Source of the DNA: Blastobasis lacticolella
Lineage: Eukaryota; Arthropoda; Insecta; Lepidoptera; Blastobasidae
Assembly: GCA_905147135.1 (NCBI GenBank)
Contig: LR990049.1
Coordinates: 17,811,428 to 17,875,427, forward strand
Reading direction: 5' to 3'
DNA: 64,000 nucleotides
In this document: piece after piece, positions 52,143 through 63,136 of the stretch
How positions within the stretch are numbered: the stretch's first letter is position 1
Layout of the letters: the number at the start of each line of letters is the position of its first letter
Program-made: the position numbers and the translations under genes
The notes under the pieces: model-generated
Seen by the model: only the letters and a program-made list of their open reading frames with translations
Database searches by the model: none
Told to the model about the DNA's origin: nothing

Positions 52143-55043
52143 AGTACTTTAATACTAAGTCAAATTATTTTAAAATTCGCTGCTTATAATATATATTACC
52201 AGAATGTTCGGGGCTTAAAAACAAAGACCCATAACTTTTATCGTAATGTATGTTGCAGTAATTACGACATAATAGTACTAAGTGAAACCTGGTTAAATTC
52301 AAATGTTAAAGACAGTGAATTGTTTGATGAGAGATATATCGTATTTAGGAAGGATAGGGAAAATGCATCTTTGATTACCAAAAAAGAAGGAGGTGGTGTA
52401 TTAATAGCAGTGTCAAAAAAAATTAAGTCTGTTAGAATGTCCAGTTGGGAAACTAATTACGAGGATTTGTGGGTGGTACTGTATTTATCTGCGGCATCCA
52501 AAATTAAAAAAGTGGCATTTTGTGCTGTTTACTTGCCACCACCTGTACAATTGTCTGCATTGGACTGCTTTGTTGAGAATTGCAATGTAGTATCGGAGGA
52601 GCACAATGTTTCGACCTGTATAATTGGCGATTTCAACATGGGCTGTATTGATTGGACTTTGGCGGGTGACTCATCTATGGATACTGGAATTTCAAATGTA
52701 GCACAACGTCTAGTAGATTTTGTAAATATTAGTACACTTACACAACAAAATAATATTTTTAATGGTAGTAACAGAATCCTTGATTTGGTACTAGCAGATT
52801 TACCTTCATGCAAGGTGTTTAGGTCATCTAACACTTTGAGCCATATTGATCCTTATCATCCACCTTTGGATATATGTATAGATAGCCGTACTGCTACAAA
52901 AAATATGCAGACCAATGCCAATCTTGAATTGCCTAATTTTTTTAAAGGTGACTATAGCAGCATAAATGCAGAACTGGCTCGAGTCGATTGGTGTTCTGTA
53001 TTTAAGGGTACTGGGGATGTCGATGAAATGGTAGAGGTTTTTTATAATATCTTGCGTGATGTTATTCATAAATTTGTTCCAAATAGGAGACTAAAAAAGA
53101 ACAAATATCCACCTTGGTTTGATCATTCATTGAAAAGAGCTTTAAACGAGAAGAATAAGCTAAGAAGAAGGTACAAAACTTATAAAAATCCTATGGACAA
53201 ATTGGAACTAGATTTGATAAGCAAAAGGTGTGACCGTTTGGTTACTACTTGTTATAACCAATATATTGAGAAAATTGAAAACAGCATCTCGTTGAACCCT
53301 AAGTATTTCTGGTCTTATATGAAGGATAAGAGAGGGGGACGGTTATCTTTCCCGAGCTCAATGTCAGATGGTTCTGTAGTATCCTCTGATGTCTCTGAAA
53401 TATGCGAAATGTTTGCCACTTATTTTTCATCTGTATATGTCAATGATAATGTAAGCTTATCTGGGACTAGCGCTGGAGCTACATTAAGCAACTGCATTAG
53501 TCTATCAACTCAGATACTTACATCTGAGAATATACTTAAAAAATTAAAATCTTTAGACATTACCAAAGGGCCAGGTCCCGATGGTATCCCACCAACATTT
53601 ATAAAATCTTGTGCCGAAAAATTAGTGGTCCCTTTGTTACTAATTTACAACAAGTCTCTTAGTTCAGGTATTTTCCCGTTATTTTGGAAGACCGCCAAAG
53701 TGGTTCCAGCGTATAAGTCTGATGACAATGCTATGGTGACAAACTACAGACCTGTTTCGATACTTTGTACATTTGCTAAAATTTTAGAGTCTATGATGAG
53801 TCCGCTCTTGCAAAATCATCTAAAACTCTACTTAAGTGACTGTCAACATGGTTTTGTTAAAGCTAGATCGACTTGTACTAACTTGGTGGCATTTACAGAA
53901 GCCGTGGTAGAGAGCGTAGATGCAAACAAACAGGTTGATGTAATATACACCGACTTTAGCAAAGCGTTTGATCGAGTATCACATAGCAAACTGGTAGATA
54001 AGTTATCAATACATGGCGTGTCAGGTGCATTGTTAGACTGGCTAAGTTCTTACCTAAAATGTCGTTCATTTTATGTTGTTGTTGGTGGATATAAATCAAA
54101 GCCATATACCATTTCTTCCGGTGTTCCACAAGGATCCCACTTAGGGCCGGTTTTATTCAATATATTCGTGAATGATATACCTGCCTGTTTTACAGCTTCA
54201 AAAGCTTTCATGTATGCAGATGATTTGAAGTTTTTCCGAATTATTGAGACGATTAGCGACGAAGTTCTATTGCAGGAGGACATTAATAACTTGGAGAAGT
54301 GGTGCATGTGCAATGGTATGACACTTAATGTAAAGAAATGTTTTAATGTCACATTTTCTCGAAAAATTAAAAACATACAGACATCGTATAGCATTGGAGG
54401 TGTGAGCATTCAGAAGACTCAGGAAGTGAGAGATTTGGGAGTATTGTTCGATTCCAAGCTAACATTTGTAGCACATGAAGAATATGTAGTTAAGAAGTCT
54501 TCTAAAATGTTGGGGTTTATAATTAGGAATATAAAACCTTTTCATAAGGCCAATACAAAGATCGTCTTGTATTACAGTTTGGTAAGAAGCATATTAGACT
54601 ATTGCAGTGTCGTATGGCGTCCTCACTATGCTACGCATTCCTTGCGGTTAGAGCGTATTCAGAGAAGATTTTTGTATCATCTGGCTTTTTCGATGGGAAA
54701 GGCTAAACGGCTTAGGTCTTATAATAGGCGATTAAAACATTTTAAAATCGTTTCTTTAGAAAGACGCAGAGATTTAACAGATTTAATATTTGCCTTTAAA
54801 ATATTTAGAAATTTGATTGATTGTCCAGAGATACTAACCCGATTTATTTTAAGGGTTCCAAGAAAGCCTCCACGCATCCCTATTATCCCACTCCACCCGC
54901 CTTTAAGAAGAACGGTGCTAGGAACAAACTCTCCAATTCCTAGAATGTGTAAATTGATAAATAGAATGAGTAAAAATATAGACCTACACCATGACTCACT
55001 TGTCAGGTTCCTTCGATCGGCCCACGAATGTTTGACTGAGTGA
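52143..55043 (+). CDS. ORF2 protein, endonuclease and reverse transcriptase
   Basis: Open from 52143 to TGA at 55041-55043. The APE-type endonuclease begins upstream of any ATG: 'YYQNVRGLKTK' from 52194, 'VLSETW' near 52275-52292, 'GDFN' at 52626-52637, and 'DPYHPPLDI' near 52848 in place of the usual SDH box. Reverse transcriptase: 'KGPGPDGIPP' from 53565, 'IYTDFSKAFDRV' near 53943-53978, 'SSGVPQGSHLGPVLFN' near 54114, 'MYADDLKFF' with YADD at 54213-54224. The C-terminal region follows ('DYCSVVWRPHY', 'RLERIQRRFLYHL'). There is no ATG between the stop at 52140 and the endonuclease; the first in-frame ATG (52437) would delete its N-terminus. ATA at 52152 may be a mutated start. The frame is the same as ORF1. 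Confidence 0.9.
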   Translation, partial: STLILSQIILKFAAYNIYYQNVRGLKTKTHNFYRNVCCSNYDIIVLSETWLNSNVKDSELFDERYIVFRKDRENASLITKKEGGGVLIAVSKKIKSVRMSSWETNYEDLWVVLYLSAASKIKKVAFCAVYLPPPVQLSALDCFVENCNVVSEEHNVSTCIIGDFNMGCIDWTLAGDSSMDTGISNVAQRLVDFVNISTLTQQNNIFNGSNRILDLVLADLPSCKVFRSSNTLSHIDPYHPPLDICIDSRTATKNMQTNANLELPNFFKGDYSSINAELARVDWCSVFKGTGDVDEMVEVFYNILRDVIHKFVPNRRLKKNKYPPWFDHSLKRALNEKNKLRRRYKTYKNPMDKLELDLISKRCDRLVTTCYNQYIEKIENSISLNPKYFWSYMKDKRGGRLSFPSSMSDGSVVSSDVSEICEMFATYFSSVYVNDNVSLSGTSAGATLSNCISLSTQILTSENILKKLKSLDITKGPGPDGIPPTFIKSCAEKLVVPLLLIYNKSLSSGIFPLFWKTAKVVPAYKSDDNAMVTNYRPVSILCTFAKILESMMSPLLQNHLKLYLSDCQHGFVKARSTCTNLVAFTEAVVESVDANKQVDVIYTDFSKAFDRVSHSKLVDKLSIHGVSGALLDWLSSYLKCRSFYVVVGGYKSKPYTISSGVPQGSHLGPVLFNIFVNDIPACFTASKAFMYADDLKFFRIIETISDEVLLQEDINNLEKWCMCNGMTLNVKKCFNVTFSRKIKNIQTSYSIGGVSIQKTQEVRDLGVLFDSKLTFVAHEEYVVKKSSKMLGFIIRNIKPFHKANTKIVLYYSLVRSILDYCSVVWRPHYATHSLRLERIQRRFLYHLAFSMGKAKRLRSYNRRLKHFKIVSLERRRDLTDLIFAFKIFRNLIDCPEILTRFILRVPRKPPRIPIIPLHPPLRRTVLGTNSPIPRMCKLINRMSKNIDLHHDSLVRFLRSAHECLTE

Positions 55044-55322
55044 TTTTTCTATGTTCGATACAATTATAACTAATGTCCAATACTTTAATCAAGAATCTCT
55101 ATGATTTTTCTACTTTTTATCAAACGTGTTAAATAGAAGTTTTGTTGAACACATTTTGTTTATACATTTTTAAATTGTTTAAGCGTAGTTAGTTTTTGAA
55201 AGTGATGTTTACCTTTAAGTGGTTGTTGCAATTAGATGTATTACTATATTGCAAGATAAGGATGTATACAATATTGTAAACAGTCGTTGGTGAACTTTAA
55301 TAAATAAATAAATAAAAATAAA
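55044..55322 (+). other. 3' UTR and AATAAA-repeat tail of the LINE
   Basis: AT-rich non-coding sequence ending in repeated AATAAATA, the end used for target-primed reverse transcription. No gene. Confidence 0.75.
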
Positions 55323-55419
55323 TGCCGACCGGTCATCACATGAACAACTATTTAATAAGTTCTCAATTTTTTTTTCCATATAAAGCTTTTACATGTGCTC
55401 TATTTTAACTGGATACCAT

Positions 55420-55660
55420 TTCCGATCAGTCAGAGTACTTATCTAGACAAATTAAACGAGCCGATGGGTTTATTATGCGTAGGTTAGGAATTCCTATGAC
55501 CACCTTCCAACTCCATTTTCAGACCCTGAACATCGTGTTTGGCAAGAGTGAACAAATGAGCCTAAACTTTATGGCGTTATTAGAAGTTCCTTTGAACCCC
55601 TTCCTACTCCATCATCAGACCATGGTCGCCCTGTCACCATGTCACCGAAGATACACAAGT
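55420..55660 (+). repeat. REP-I copy
   Basis: 'GATCAGTCAGAGTACTTATC', 'AATTAAACGAGCCGATGGG' and 'GGAATTCCTATGACCACCTT'; the last block recurs as 'AGAAGTTCCTTTGAACCCC...CCATCATCAGACCATGG' 100 bp on, so the 3' part is doubled. Frame 55475-55837 spans it and shows no domain. Confidence 0.5.
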
Positions 55661-56125
55661 ATACATTTCAGCTTAAATTGGCTCAAATTAGACTTGAAGA
55701 TTCGACCCGAACATTTATACACACAAACATGCTCTCACAGAAATAGATTTGGACTTGCATTTTTGCAAAACTTCCAAAAAGGACCAACGGTCTATCAGTT
55801 CACAAGCATGCACCAATTCAAACTAGGTCAGTCATAATTAAAACGAACGGTGCCTCGATGCCTCTCTTCCGAACTTGTGCTCAATGTGCGCGAAAACTTA
55901 GCTATTTGCTCCACGAACCGTGATTGGGAGACAAACAGAACTATGAGTGGTGCTTTTGGGCACATGATTAATGTTATCTTGCTTACAATGCTCTAGGATG
56001 GAAATTTGCAGTTTTTAACAAACTGTTTTTTATTTAACTTTACTTATATATCCTGGAATCTAGCAATTCTAATTTGACCCACTTCCCGTCGTTTAATTGA
56101 GCTAAAATTTGGTATTCTACTTAAT
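55661..56125. other. nothing recognised
   Basis: No repeat match and no domain. Confidence 0.3.
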
Positions 56126-56250
56126 TTGGTTGACAATGCATTAATATGGTATCATGGAGGTGGTCTGAGTATGGATTCAGAAGGTGGTCATAGGAACAAG
56201 TGAACGCAACAAAATAGCCCCATCGTTTTTGGGCTCTTTGAAATGGTCTC
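56126..56250 (-). repeat. REP-I fragment
   Basis: 'ATTCAGAAGGTGGTCATAGG' and 'CCCCATCGTTTTTGGGCTC' match the reverse complement of 55430-55510. Confidence 0.45.
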
Positions 56251-56275
56251 AAACTATTCATATATTTTTAATCAT

Positions 56276-56850
56276 CATCTTAATTATACTCACGCGCGCG
56301 AGAGCCCGTGCCCAGCCTTGACCATGATCCAGGGGTTGGTAGGTCACGGAGGTCAGATGGCGATTGCCATCTGACCTCCGTGACCCTGTCAAAAGGGGAA
56401 CCTGACTAGATTGGATCATGGGTACACATATAGTCGCCTGAATGTGTGGGTTAGTATTTGGCGGTGGAAAGGATAAGCTGGCCGCCAATGTTGGCAAGTG
56501 AAGATGGAGAAGGTGGAAAAGGGTAGTTACCCACCTGGCCGGGTATTGTGACCAGGGGACAAAGGGTCCGACAGTTGATAGTCGGATGTTGTATATATGC
56601 CGCGGTGTTGGCACATTTTTCTAGTGCAATGTAGGACAGTCAGCGCCATCTATGTGCTGATACTTGCCAACCTTGTGTTCGTGTACTCGTAATGTAAATA
56701 TTGTTGAGCTTCCGTTTTGGAGCGATAGATGACGCTACAAGTATTCAACTAATGTACAACTCAGAAAAGAGTCATTGGTACATGGCCGCAGTGGGATTCG
56801 AACCCGATACCACTGCTTACAAGTCGGATAACGTGACCACTCGGCCAACG
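56276..56850 (-). repeat. SINE-A split by a probable solo LTR
   Basis: The left SINE half (56276-56458) contains an extra inverted segment ('GTCACGGAGGTCAGATGGC' directly before its reverse complement). The right half (56740-56850) has 'GTATTCAACTAATGTAC' and the head with the reverse complement of the B box near 56790. About 40 bp of SINE between 'CCTGAATGTG' and 'GTTAGTATT' is missing. Confidence 0.75.
56459..56739. mobile_element. probable solo LTR, 281 bp
   Basis: Begins TGGCGG, ends CTACA (TG...CA), and is flanked by AGTATT on both sides (56453-56458 and 56740-56745), where an unbroken SINE-A has a single AGTATT. A TATATATGCC stretch near 56590 could be the promoter. TG...CA ends with a 4-6 bp TSD are the hallmark of an LTR left by recombination of an LTR retrotransposon. 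The family is unknown. Shadow frame 56258-56614 (minus) is not a gene. Confidence 0.65.
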
Positions 56851-57365
56851 ACATTCTATATTCTTGTTATAAAAAAATTTTATTCATTCAAGAACATATA
56901 ACAACGACTAATCAATGTTAATGACAATCAGGATGAAGAAGAAGAAGATCTTCTGCTTTAGAGGACAGTTTTGCTATTTTAAAGCATATTATATAATATC
57001 TCCCCAATTGTACAATCAAAACATCTAAGTCTAAAAGTCGACGTAATGATTATGCTGCTGAATTTAATTTCATCGTAGCACCGGCATTCTCTTGGGCGTA
57101 AAATACGTCATTATTATTGAGGATTTGCTAAAAATTTTATGCTAATTAGCTACTTTTAGATCTTCTTCTTAGCGTGTCAATGACAATCACAATTGTGTCC
57201 CAAAACTTATTTATCGCACTATATTGGTAACTGTCATCAGATCCTTCTGCGTGCAGATGTTTAGACGGCGGCCAGTCATCATACCGCTTGACAAATGGCA
57301 TGACAACTTGATGTTGTGTGGGGTATAACCTAATCGACAGCAAAAGTAGGATAACTCCCGACTAA
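56851..57365. other. nothing recognised
   Basis: AT-rich; AAGAAGAAGAAG near 56936. Confidence 0.3.
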
Positions 57366-57369
57366 GTTT

Positions 57370-57580
57370 ATTTAAACGTTAATATTTTCTGAACTACCGA
57401 ACAAATTTAAATGAAACAATGCTAGGAATAACTTCGATTAAACTGGCTTTCAAATAGAGAAAACCTTATCCAAATTGGTTCATACGTGGATATACATAAA
57501 GTAACAGATACACAGACACAGACCTACGTCAAACTTATAACACCCCCGTTTTTCCTTCAGGAGTTAAAAATGGGTGAGAT
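57370..57580 (+). repeat. REP-J copy
   Basis: 'CTGAACTACCGAACAAATTT', 'TTAAACTGGCTTTCAAATAG', 'ACAGACACAGACCTACGTCA' and 'ATAACACCCCCGTTTTTCC'. Related to 20487-20615 and 33330-33425. Plus frame 57486-57851 starts in it and has no domain. Confidence 0.55.
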
Positions 57581-59079
57581 CAAATCAAAAAATGGAGAAG
57601 CAATAGTAGTAGTATTGAGTTCATTGGTCTGGAAGAACAAAGCAACTGCCCCAAATCACCTGTTGTCTCAAGCGATCCATTCGTCAATGTCTCATCGAAT
57701 CCACTTATCAAAGAGGCGAGCTCAAAACGGGTCGCCCAAAAGATTTCGAATAAACAAACTTAATAATTCGCCGTTTTATCGTCACAATACTGAAAAGAGA
57801 GAGACCCCAGTTTGTATGGGAGACCCAAACATTCAAAGCGGCCTGATTTAATTTTTGCCGCACCCCTTTGTGTGAGGACTGAAGGCTGAGGCCCACTGCG
57901 AAAATTCATTTCGTTAATTTCATTTCAAAAGTTAAATTCGGCTCAGCGTTTTAAGACTATTTTAGGTGCCTCTCAGTTTATGGGACGGATTCCCCCCTTG
58001 ATAGTCTCTGCCACGTGTTACACCGGATTTAATGGAGTTTCATTAAAACGCTTCAATATAATTGCGCTATGATTGTGTCAATCTGTTGTGAATTGTTGCA
58101 TGGTATTGTTATATATGAGGGTTGTTGCAAAATGTTATTTTGTACTCGGTAACCGTTGTAATGAGGGTATTTTGGTTCCGTAATGAAGCGTGATGTCGAA
58201 TGGACTTGTTTCAGTCATTTCTGCACCAAATCCCTCGTAAATATACTACATGTGTATCTTATTCTTTTGAGCTGTCAATCCGGCATCGTAGAGTCTTACG
58301 AACGAAGGTAGTGAGCTTTGAGCAGGGTCTCCTAGGCCGGATGTTCCGATCCAAAACTTATATTTTTACTACCACCTTAGTTTTCAATATTAAAGAATCA
58401 TCTATTTTATAAAACAGCTTTACCAATTATTATTTCCACTAAATATCCTCTCGCTACATGTTACTGACACTTGATAAACCTAAATTGAACAGCTGATAAC
58501 AACCGCGTTTAATACATAAACAGTAGAGTAGGTAATAGACCAATTAATCTAGCTCATACAATAAGGCCTGAATATACAAGGATGATGATGAATTATGTTA
58601 ATTTATCCCTCGTATTTCATTTCATCGTATTATTGTTTCATCGTATTCGCTGTAGAATAGAAACCACACACGAATAGAATAAAATCAATTCAGAAACAAC
58701 ACATACTTATTCGAAATACGAGACATAGAAAACTCACTTACATTTACAGCCTGCCTTTTTTTAGAAATTAGCTGATTCAATGATAATGGTTTCGTTTCCG
58801 GTCATGTCTACTCGCTTTTGTTTCATAGAAATGATTTAAAGGGATTTTCGAAATTGTATCTCAAATTATCGCAATCAAAATGAGAAAGACTCGAAAATGA
58901 AAAGGAAATGAAACGATTGTATTAAATATTTCATACTTGTCATAATATAATTGTGGCAGTTTGTAAGGAAGGATAGATGATTGGATTGGATGATTGTTGG
59001 CAGTCGGCGGAGCGCTACCTCCTCCAACAACCATTCTCCTACACCCATCTATTCATTTCACATTAATTTGGGCACCTTC
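57581..59079. other. nothing recognised
   Basis: Motif-free short frames at 57708-57896 and 58200-58412; AT-rich elsewhere. Confidence 0.35.
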
Positions 59080-59190
59080 AAGGTTATAGTGAATAGGCTG
59101 TGCCAAGACAGGCAAGATCTCTCTTCGGCCACAACGTCACTTACGACAAGGTGAGATGGCGGTCAAATGCCCGGCTACTCTAAATAAAAA
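59080..59190 (-). repeat. REP-G fragment
   Basis: 'CACTTACGACAAGGTGAGA' and 'GGCGGTCAAATGCCCGGCTA'. Confidence 0.55.
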
Positions 59191-59417
59191 AGACCAAAAC
59201 TAAAAAAGGAAAAGGTAAGAATAGGGTATTTTGCCTACCGCCACAACTGACAGTGTGTTGCTTGTAAACGGTTGTCAATTCGAATTAGCGTGCAAAGCCA
59301 AATTTGAGGAGAATTTATAGGCCAATATAACTATCATTAGCCGCAAAAATAATTTCTGTTACAATTAGTTCCACCTCTGAAACCCTAAATGGTCAGGTCA
59401 GGATTAGGTACGCTCAA

Positions 59418-59577
59418 GCGGCGTAAATGTATGAACATGGTATGAATGTGGACGAGGCCAAAGAGGTGTGCCAGGATCGTACGTAGCTAACTGCACTCTA
59501 GTGGTATATAGTGTGTGTCTACCTATATTAGGTCTGTTAAATTGTCTAATAACTAAATCGCGGGCTAAAGCTAGTAT
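59418..59577 (+). pseudogene. LINE C-terminal remnant and HEL-E end
   Basis: 59440-59485 reads 'MNVDEAKEVCQDRT', matching 'ICEARELCQDRAKW' of the LINE at 32609-32995; the rest is shortened. 59559-59577 'CGCGGGCTAAAGCTAGTA' is a Helitron-like terminus. Confidence 0.5.
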
Positions 59578-59734
59578 ATATTAAGAGTATGAGTACACTT
59601 TGCTAATTCCTTCTTCGTTTTCATACAATCTGAAGGAAGCCGATCATCTATACATTCAGCCATGCAAAACAAAACAAGTTCAAATGAAAAAAAAAATTTC
59701 ATATCTACCTTTTATCACGCGTTCTCTATGATCG

Positions 59735-59850
59735 GTCAGAGTATATGTCAAGACTAATCAAACGAGCCCAAACTCGATTGGTTTGCCTTGCTCAGTTTAG
59801 AAGTTCCTATGGCTACCTTCCGTCTCCATCATCAGATTAGCTCGATGGTA
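59735..59850 (+). repeat. REP-I copy
   Basis: 'GATCGGTCAGAGTATATGTC', 'AAGACTAATCAAACGAGCCC' and 'TCCGTCTCCATCATCAGATT'. Confidence 0.6.
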
Positions 59851-60515
59851 TCTTTTTATTTTATTTACTTAAGGAAAGCCAACAGCAGTTATATTATATT
59901 ATTATTTTTAACCATTTATGTCCCACTGCAGGGCAAAGGCCTCCCTTTCGATCTTCCACGACTCACGGTCGGATGCTTTCCTCGGCCAATCCGTAGAAAA
60001 GGCGTCCAACTCGTCCCGCCATCTCCGTTTAGGCCTTCCGCGCTTCCTTGTTACGTTTTGTGGGGTCCAGTCCAACAGCAGTTGTTACAATAAAAATAAT
60101 ATAAGCATTACATAGCCAATTATAAGCTTCCACTGATAAAATTACAATATTTAAAACGAAGTGCAACAGTTAATGAGACACAACAACTTAAGCCTAAAAA
60201 TTATCTTTGCTCGACTCAATGAATAAAATCACTTACGTTACAGTGTGCCAAAGTAATACTTAAGTACACGATTCCTCGCCGGTTCACAACTTATATTAAA
60301 CAAGTCAAGGTCAACAAATTTGGACAAGACGTTAAAATTTTGAGTTGCTCGTAACAGAAAGGTATTTCTCCTATAGTTGATGGTAGCTTCGGGAACATAA
60401 AGAGGGTAATGGTGTCTGACGGATCTTACAGGCGCTTTAATAAAAATACGAGAGAGAAGTTCCGGGCAATCAACAGTACCAGATACAATTCTGATAAGCA
60501 ATCTCAATCATAACA
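59851..60515 (-). pseudogene. 5'-truncated LINE: ORF2 C-terminus, 3' UTR, interrupted
   Basis: The minus frame 60507-60238 reads 'LLIRIVSGTVDCPELLSRIF', 'YPLYVPEATINYRRNTFL' and 'NVLSKFVDLDLF'. The DCPELLS...-P-...N-Y...-FN-L- layout is the C-terminal region of jockey/CR1-like ORF2, as in 'LIDCPEILTRF' of the full-length element. The 3' UTR runs to a TTTATTTTATTTAC tail near 59855 and is itself split by another LINE (59891-60071). A stop just upstream of 60507 and absence of reverse transcriptase show 5' truncation. Confidence 0.75.
59891..60071 (-). mobile_element. nested LINE 3' fragment with 12-bp TSD
   Basis: CCAACAGCAGTT at 59879-59890 and 60072-60083, identical. On the minus strand the insert encodes 'RKRGRPKRRWRDELDAF', 'DWPRKASDRESWK' and 'EAFALQWD', then TAA at 59908-59910 and a short ATAAT tail. 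This K-R-G-R-P-K-x-R-W-x-D...A-x-D-R-x-x-W pattern is the extreme C-terminus of an RTE-like LINE ORF2. Only 181 bp were copied. Confidence 0.88.
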
Positions 60516-61643
60516 TTGCATTGTCACTGAACTTACATAAGTGTGCAAAGTTTCAGCTCAATCGGAAACCGGGATAGCGTCAAATTTAACTTGCAAGATT
60601 TTATTACGAACAGACATGGAGACATGTGGAACCAAATAACAGCACAATTTCACTACTTCCACACAAAATGTCCCCATAAATCGACCGATACGACACTAAG
60701 GTCTCATCTAATTTTCAAAAGGACCGTTTAAATATTACCATAATATTTTCTAAAGTGCCCTTAAGGTTGTCATACGACATTATGCCCGTAGGGCGCCTCC
60801 AAGAGATCTCTATTAGTGATAAGGGCGCTCTCATCTGTGCTCTCCCCTTTCATTCGCAATAAAATGTGCAATAAAAAGGGATTTCTTCACATAACATGCA
60901 GGCATTATGTGTTATTGGAGTTGTAACGGTATCTCGGTGGTCGTCCAAATCATTTTACGAAAACGTAATGTTGGCTATGATCTCTCGCTATGATTTCGCG
61001 GTAGGTTAGGCCGTTAGGCCTTCTTTGTTGTAGGATTTTGATAAATATTTATTGTAATGGCTCTGAGTTTGTTTTGGTATGAAATTTTTCCCTTTAAAAT
61101 ATTGGTTTGTATCCGTATGTAAGTATCTTTTGCGTTTGGTTTTTGTATTTTGCAGGTTTATTATACAATTGGGTTTTTAAGACCTAGGCTAACGACAAAA
61201 CTATTACTTAATCTTATCATCAACCAAACTTTATTGGATTTATGACAAATTTATATCAACTAAAATTTAAAGTTCGAATACAAAGATGGTGAATGTAAAA
61301 TAAAGTGCGATTAGTGGCCGAGTGTGTGCTAGTATGTTTTATTAGGAACTGTAAGTTGTACAGTACTTAGATAAATTATATACGAAACAGGTGATTTTGT
61401 GTAATAAATGCTTTTTATTTATATATTCAACAATAAAAATAAAAATGGTACTCTCATAAACAAAATTACTGGCTAGAATAATCGTAACAGAGGGATCATA
61501 TATTTTGTAAATATTACATCCAGTTGTTCTTTGAAAAATTATTGAGTCCCATGGGGCAGATGTTCTGTACTTTATCGCCTCATTTTTACGCCTTATTCTA
61601 ATTAAAATTTCGCGATCCCTAATGCGTAATAAACTTGCGTAAA
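60516..61643. other. nothing recognised
   Basis: A 62-codon frame at 60543-60731 without motif; AT-rich otherwise. Confidence 0.35.
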
Positions 61644-61735
61644 AAACATCTTGGCGCTAATTTCCCGGTTGTGCTCTCGGGCATAAGGGCCCGGGGTCCG
61701 CCTTGACCATGATCCAGGATTTGGCAGATCAGACA
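61644..61735 (-). repeat. SINE-A 3' fragment
   Basis: 'ATCTTGGCGCTAATTTCCCG' to 'TTTGGCAGATCAGAC'; 5' truncated. Confidence 0.75.
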
Positions 61736-62497
61736 ACTAATCATAAATATGATTAAAATGATATTATAATAAAAATGATCAGATTTCTCTATGAGTAACC
61801 ATTTACTGACAGAGCAACGTGCCCCGGAGTTGTAGTCTGTATGGTCACGTCCATATGGGTCACGCTAACGGTGACCACTTTCCATCAGGTATTCGGCTTG
61901 CCTTTTTGTAGTGTCTGACCGAAGCTTTGGCTTCGACCACCTCCGGCTTCGACCCGGCTGAAGCCGAAAGTTTCGCTGAAGGCGGTATTTATAATTTTTG
62001 TCAATTTTTTTTTCTCTAGATCGACAACTTGAGTTTACCTTTCTTTACTAAATAGTCGATATAAGTAAATAAACATTTATTATTAAGGTTTTAAAATCAT
62101 ATAGATTATTAATTGTATAACTTGTAGCTATACAATTAATAAAGTAATACAAAAATACACTCAACGTAAAATGTTGGTGTTAATTTTATGGTTTGCGTAG
62201 GTAACAAACACCGGCCACACGGCCTTTTTCATTGCCACACCTGCATAAAACCTCCCACATCTTAATTTCAGATCACCGTGCGCCATTCAATCAGGAAATC
62301 CAGGAAAACGGCAGCGTTAGATTTTACACGTAGTTATCTATAGCATCCTGTAGGAACGCTCATTTTGGAACCCCCATAGATTTCCCACTGGACACAATTC
62401 CAATTATCTGCCCTTCCTGCTTTGGGGGCCCGCTGTGCCTCTTTTTCAGAGGACCTGTTTCAAGGTTTGCTGTTAACAAGAACTTTATTAGATACTA
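61736..62497. other. REP-C trace and TTCGGCTTC-type cluster
   Basis: 61868-61912 REP-C 3' end ('GGTGACCACTTTCCATCAGG'). 61920-61990 repeats GGCTTCG/GAAGCC several times in both orientations ('GAAGCTTTGGCTTCGACC', 'CGGCTGAAGCCGAAAG'), able to fold. The rest is unassigned. Confidence 0.45.
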
Positions 62498-63136
62498 GTA
62501 GACCTGGCGCGACTTCGTTCGTGTGGTGACCTACCCCTACATACATCTACTTTACCTACCAACACTTTTCTTTCATTCTTATAAACGTTTTTCTTAAATC
62601 ACTCTTTCTATTGTTCTTCTTCGTATCGTTTCAATGATGAATATGTTAAGTTTAAATTTATTTTTATTAGGTACTTATATTTTCCCAGACCAAAACCAAG
62701 CAACGCGGATGGCACTATCTGAGGCACTGAATCTATTGTTGGAACCCGCATTAAAACCCGCGTTAAAATATCTAAGCTACCTACGCTTATCAAATAGAAA
62801 TATATAAAGAGACAGACGGCGGAAAGAGACTTTGTTTTATACTATGTTTAGAACAGGCAACTATATTATTATCGAAAATGATTGTGTCCTTTTTAGATAT
62901 TCTAATTATAGAGGCAGAAGGACACGGAAATAGGAGTAATTGGAATACTTTTACTTCATGTTGGGTGTATTTGAGTTTGTTCAATGGACGGCCGAAGGTA
63001 TACACAGCGCTGTCGCAACTACCAACAAAGTTTTCTCGTCAATTGTGTCTCCAAGCGGCTAATCAACAGTCGTTTCGAACTAAAAATAACAGATGAAGAA
63101 AAATGTCTATAGATGAAGAACAAAGGGGGGGGGGAT
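62498..63136. other. HEL-E end at 62498, then unassigned
   Basis: 'ACTAGTAGACCTGGCGCGAC' and 'TTCGTTCGTGTGG' fit a minus-strand Helitron-like terminus. The frames 62608-63096 show no domain. A G10 run is at 63125-63134. Confidence 0.4.

Larger units (their letters stand above)
50580..55322 (+). mobile_element. CR1/jockey-group non-LTR retrotransposon, near complete
   Basis: Contains an intact ORF1, an intact ORF2 frame, a 3' UTR (55044-55298) and an AATAAATAAATAAATAAAA tail at 55299-55322. The 5' boundary is uncertain: the sequence between the upstream LINE (ending near 50560) and ORF1 is about 490 bp and holds the likely 5' UTR with internal RNA polymerase II promoter. The PHD-plus-FP-like ORF1 points to the CR1 clade. 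I could not find a target-site duplication because the 5' end is not fixed. No truncation is visible; only the missing ORF2 AUG speaks against activity. Confidence 0.85.

Noticed and set aside
55475..55837. 120-codon plus-strand frame
   Set aside because: Overlaps duplicated REP-I sequence and shows no motif.
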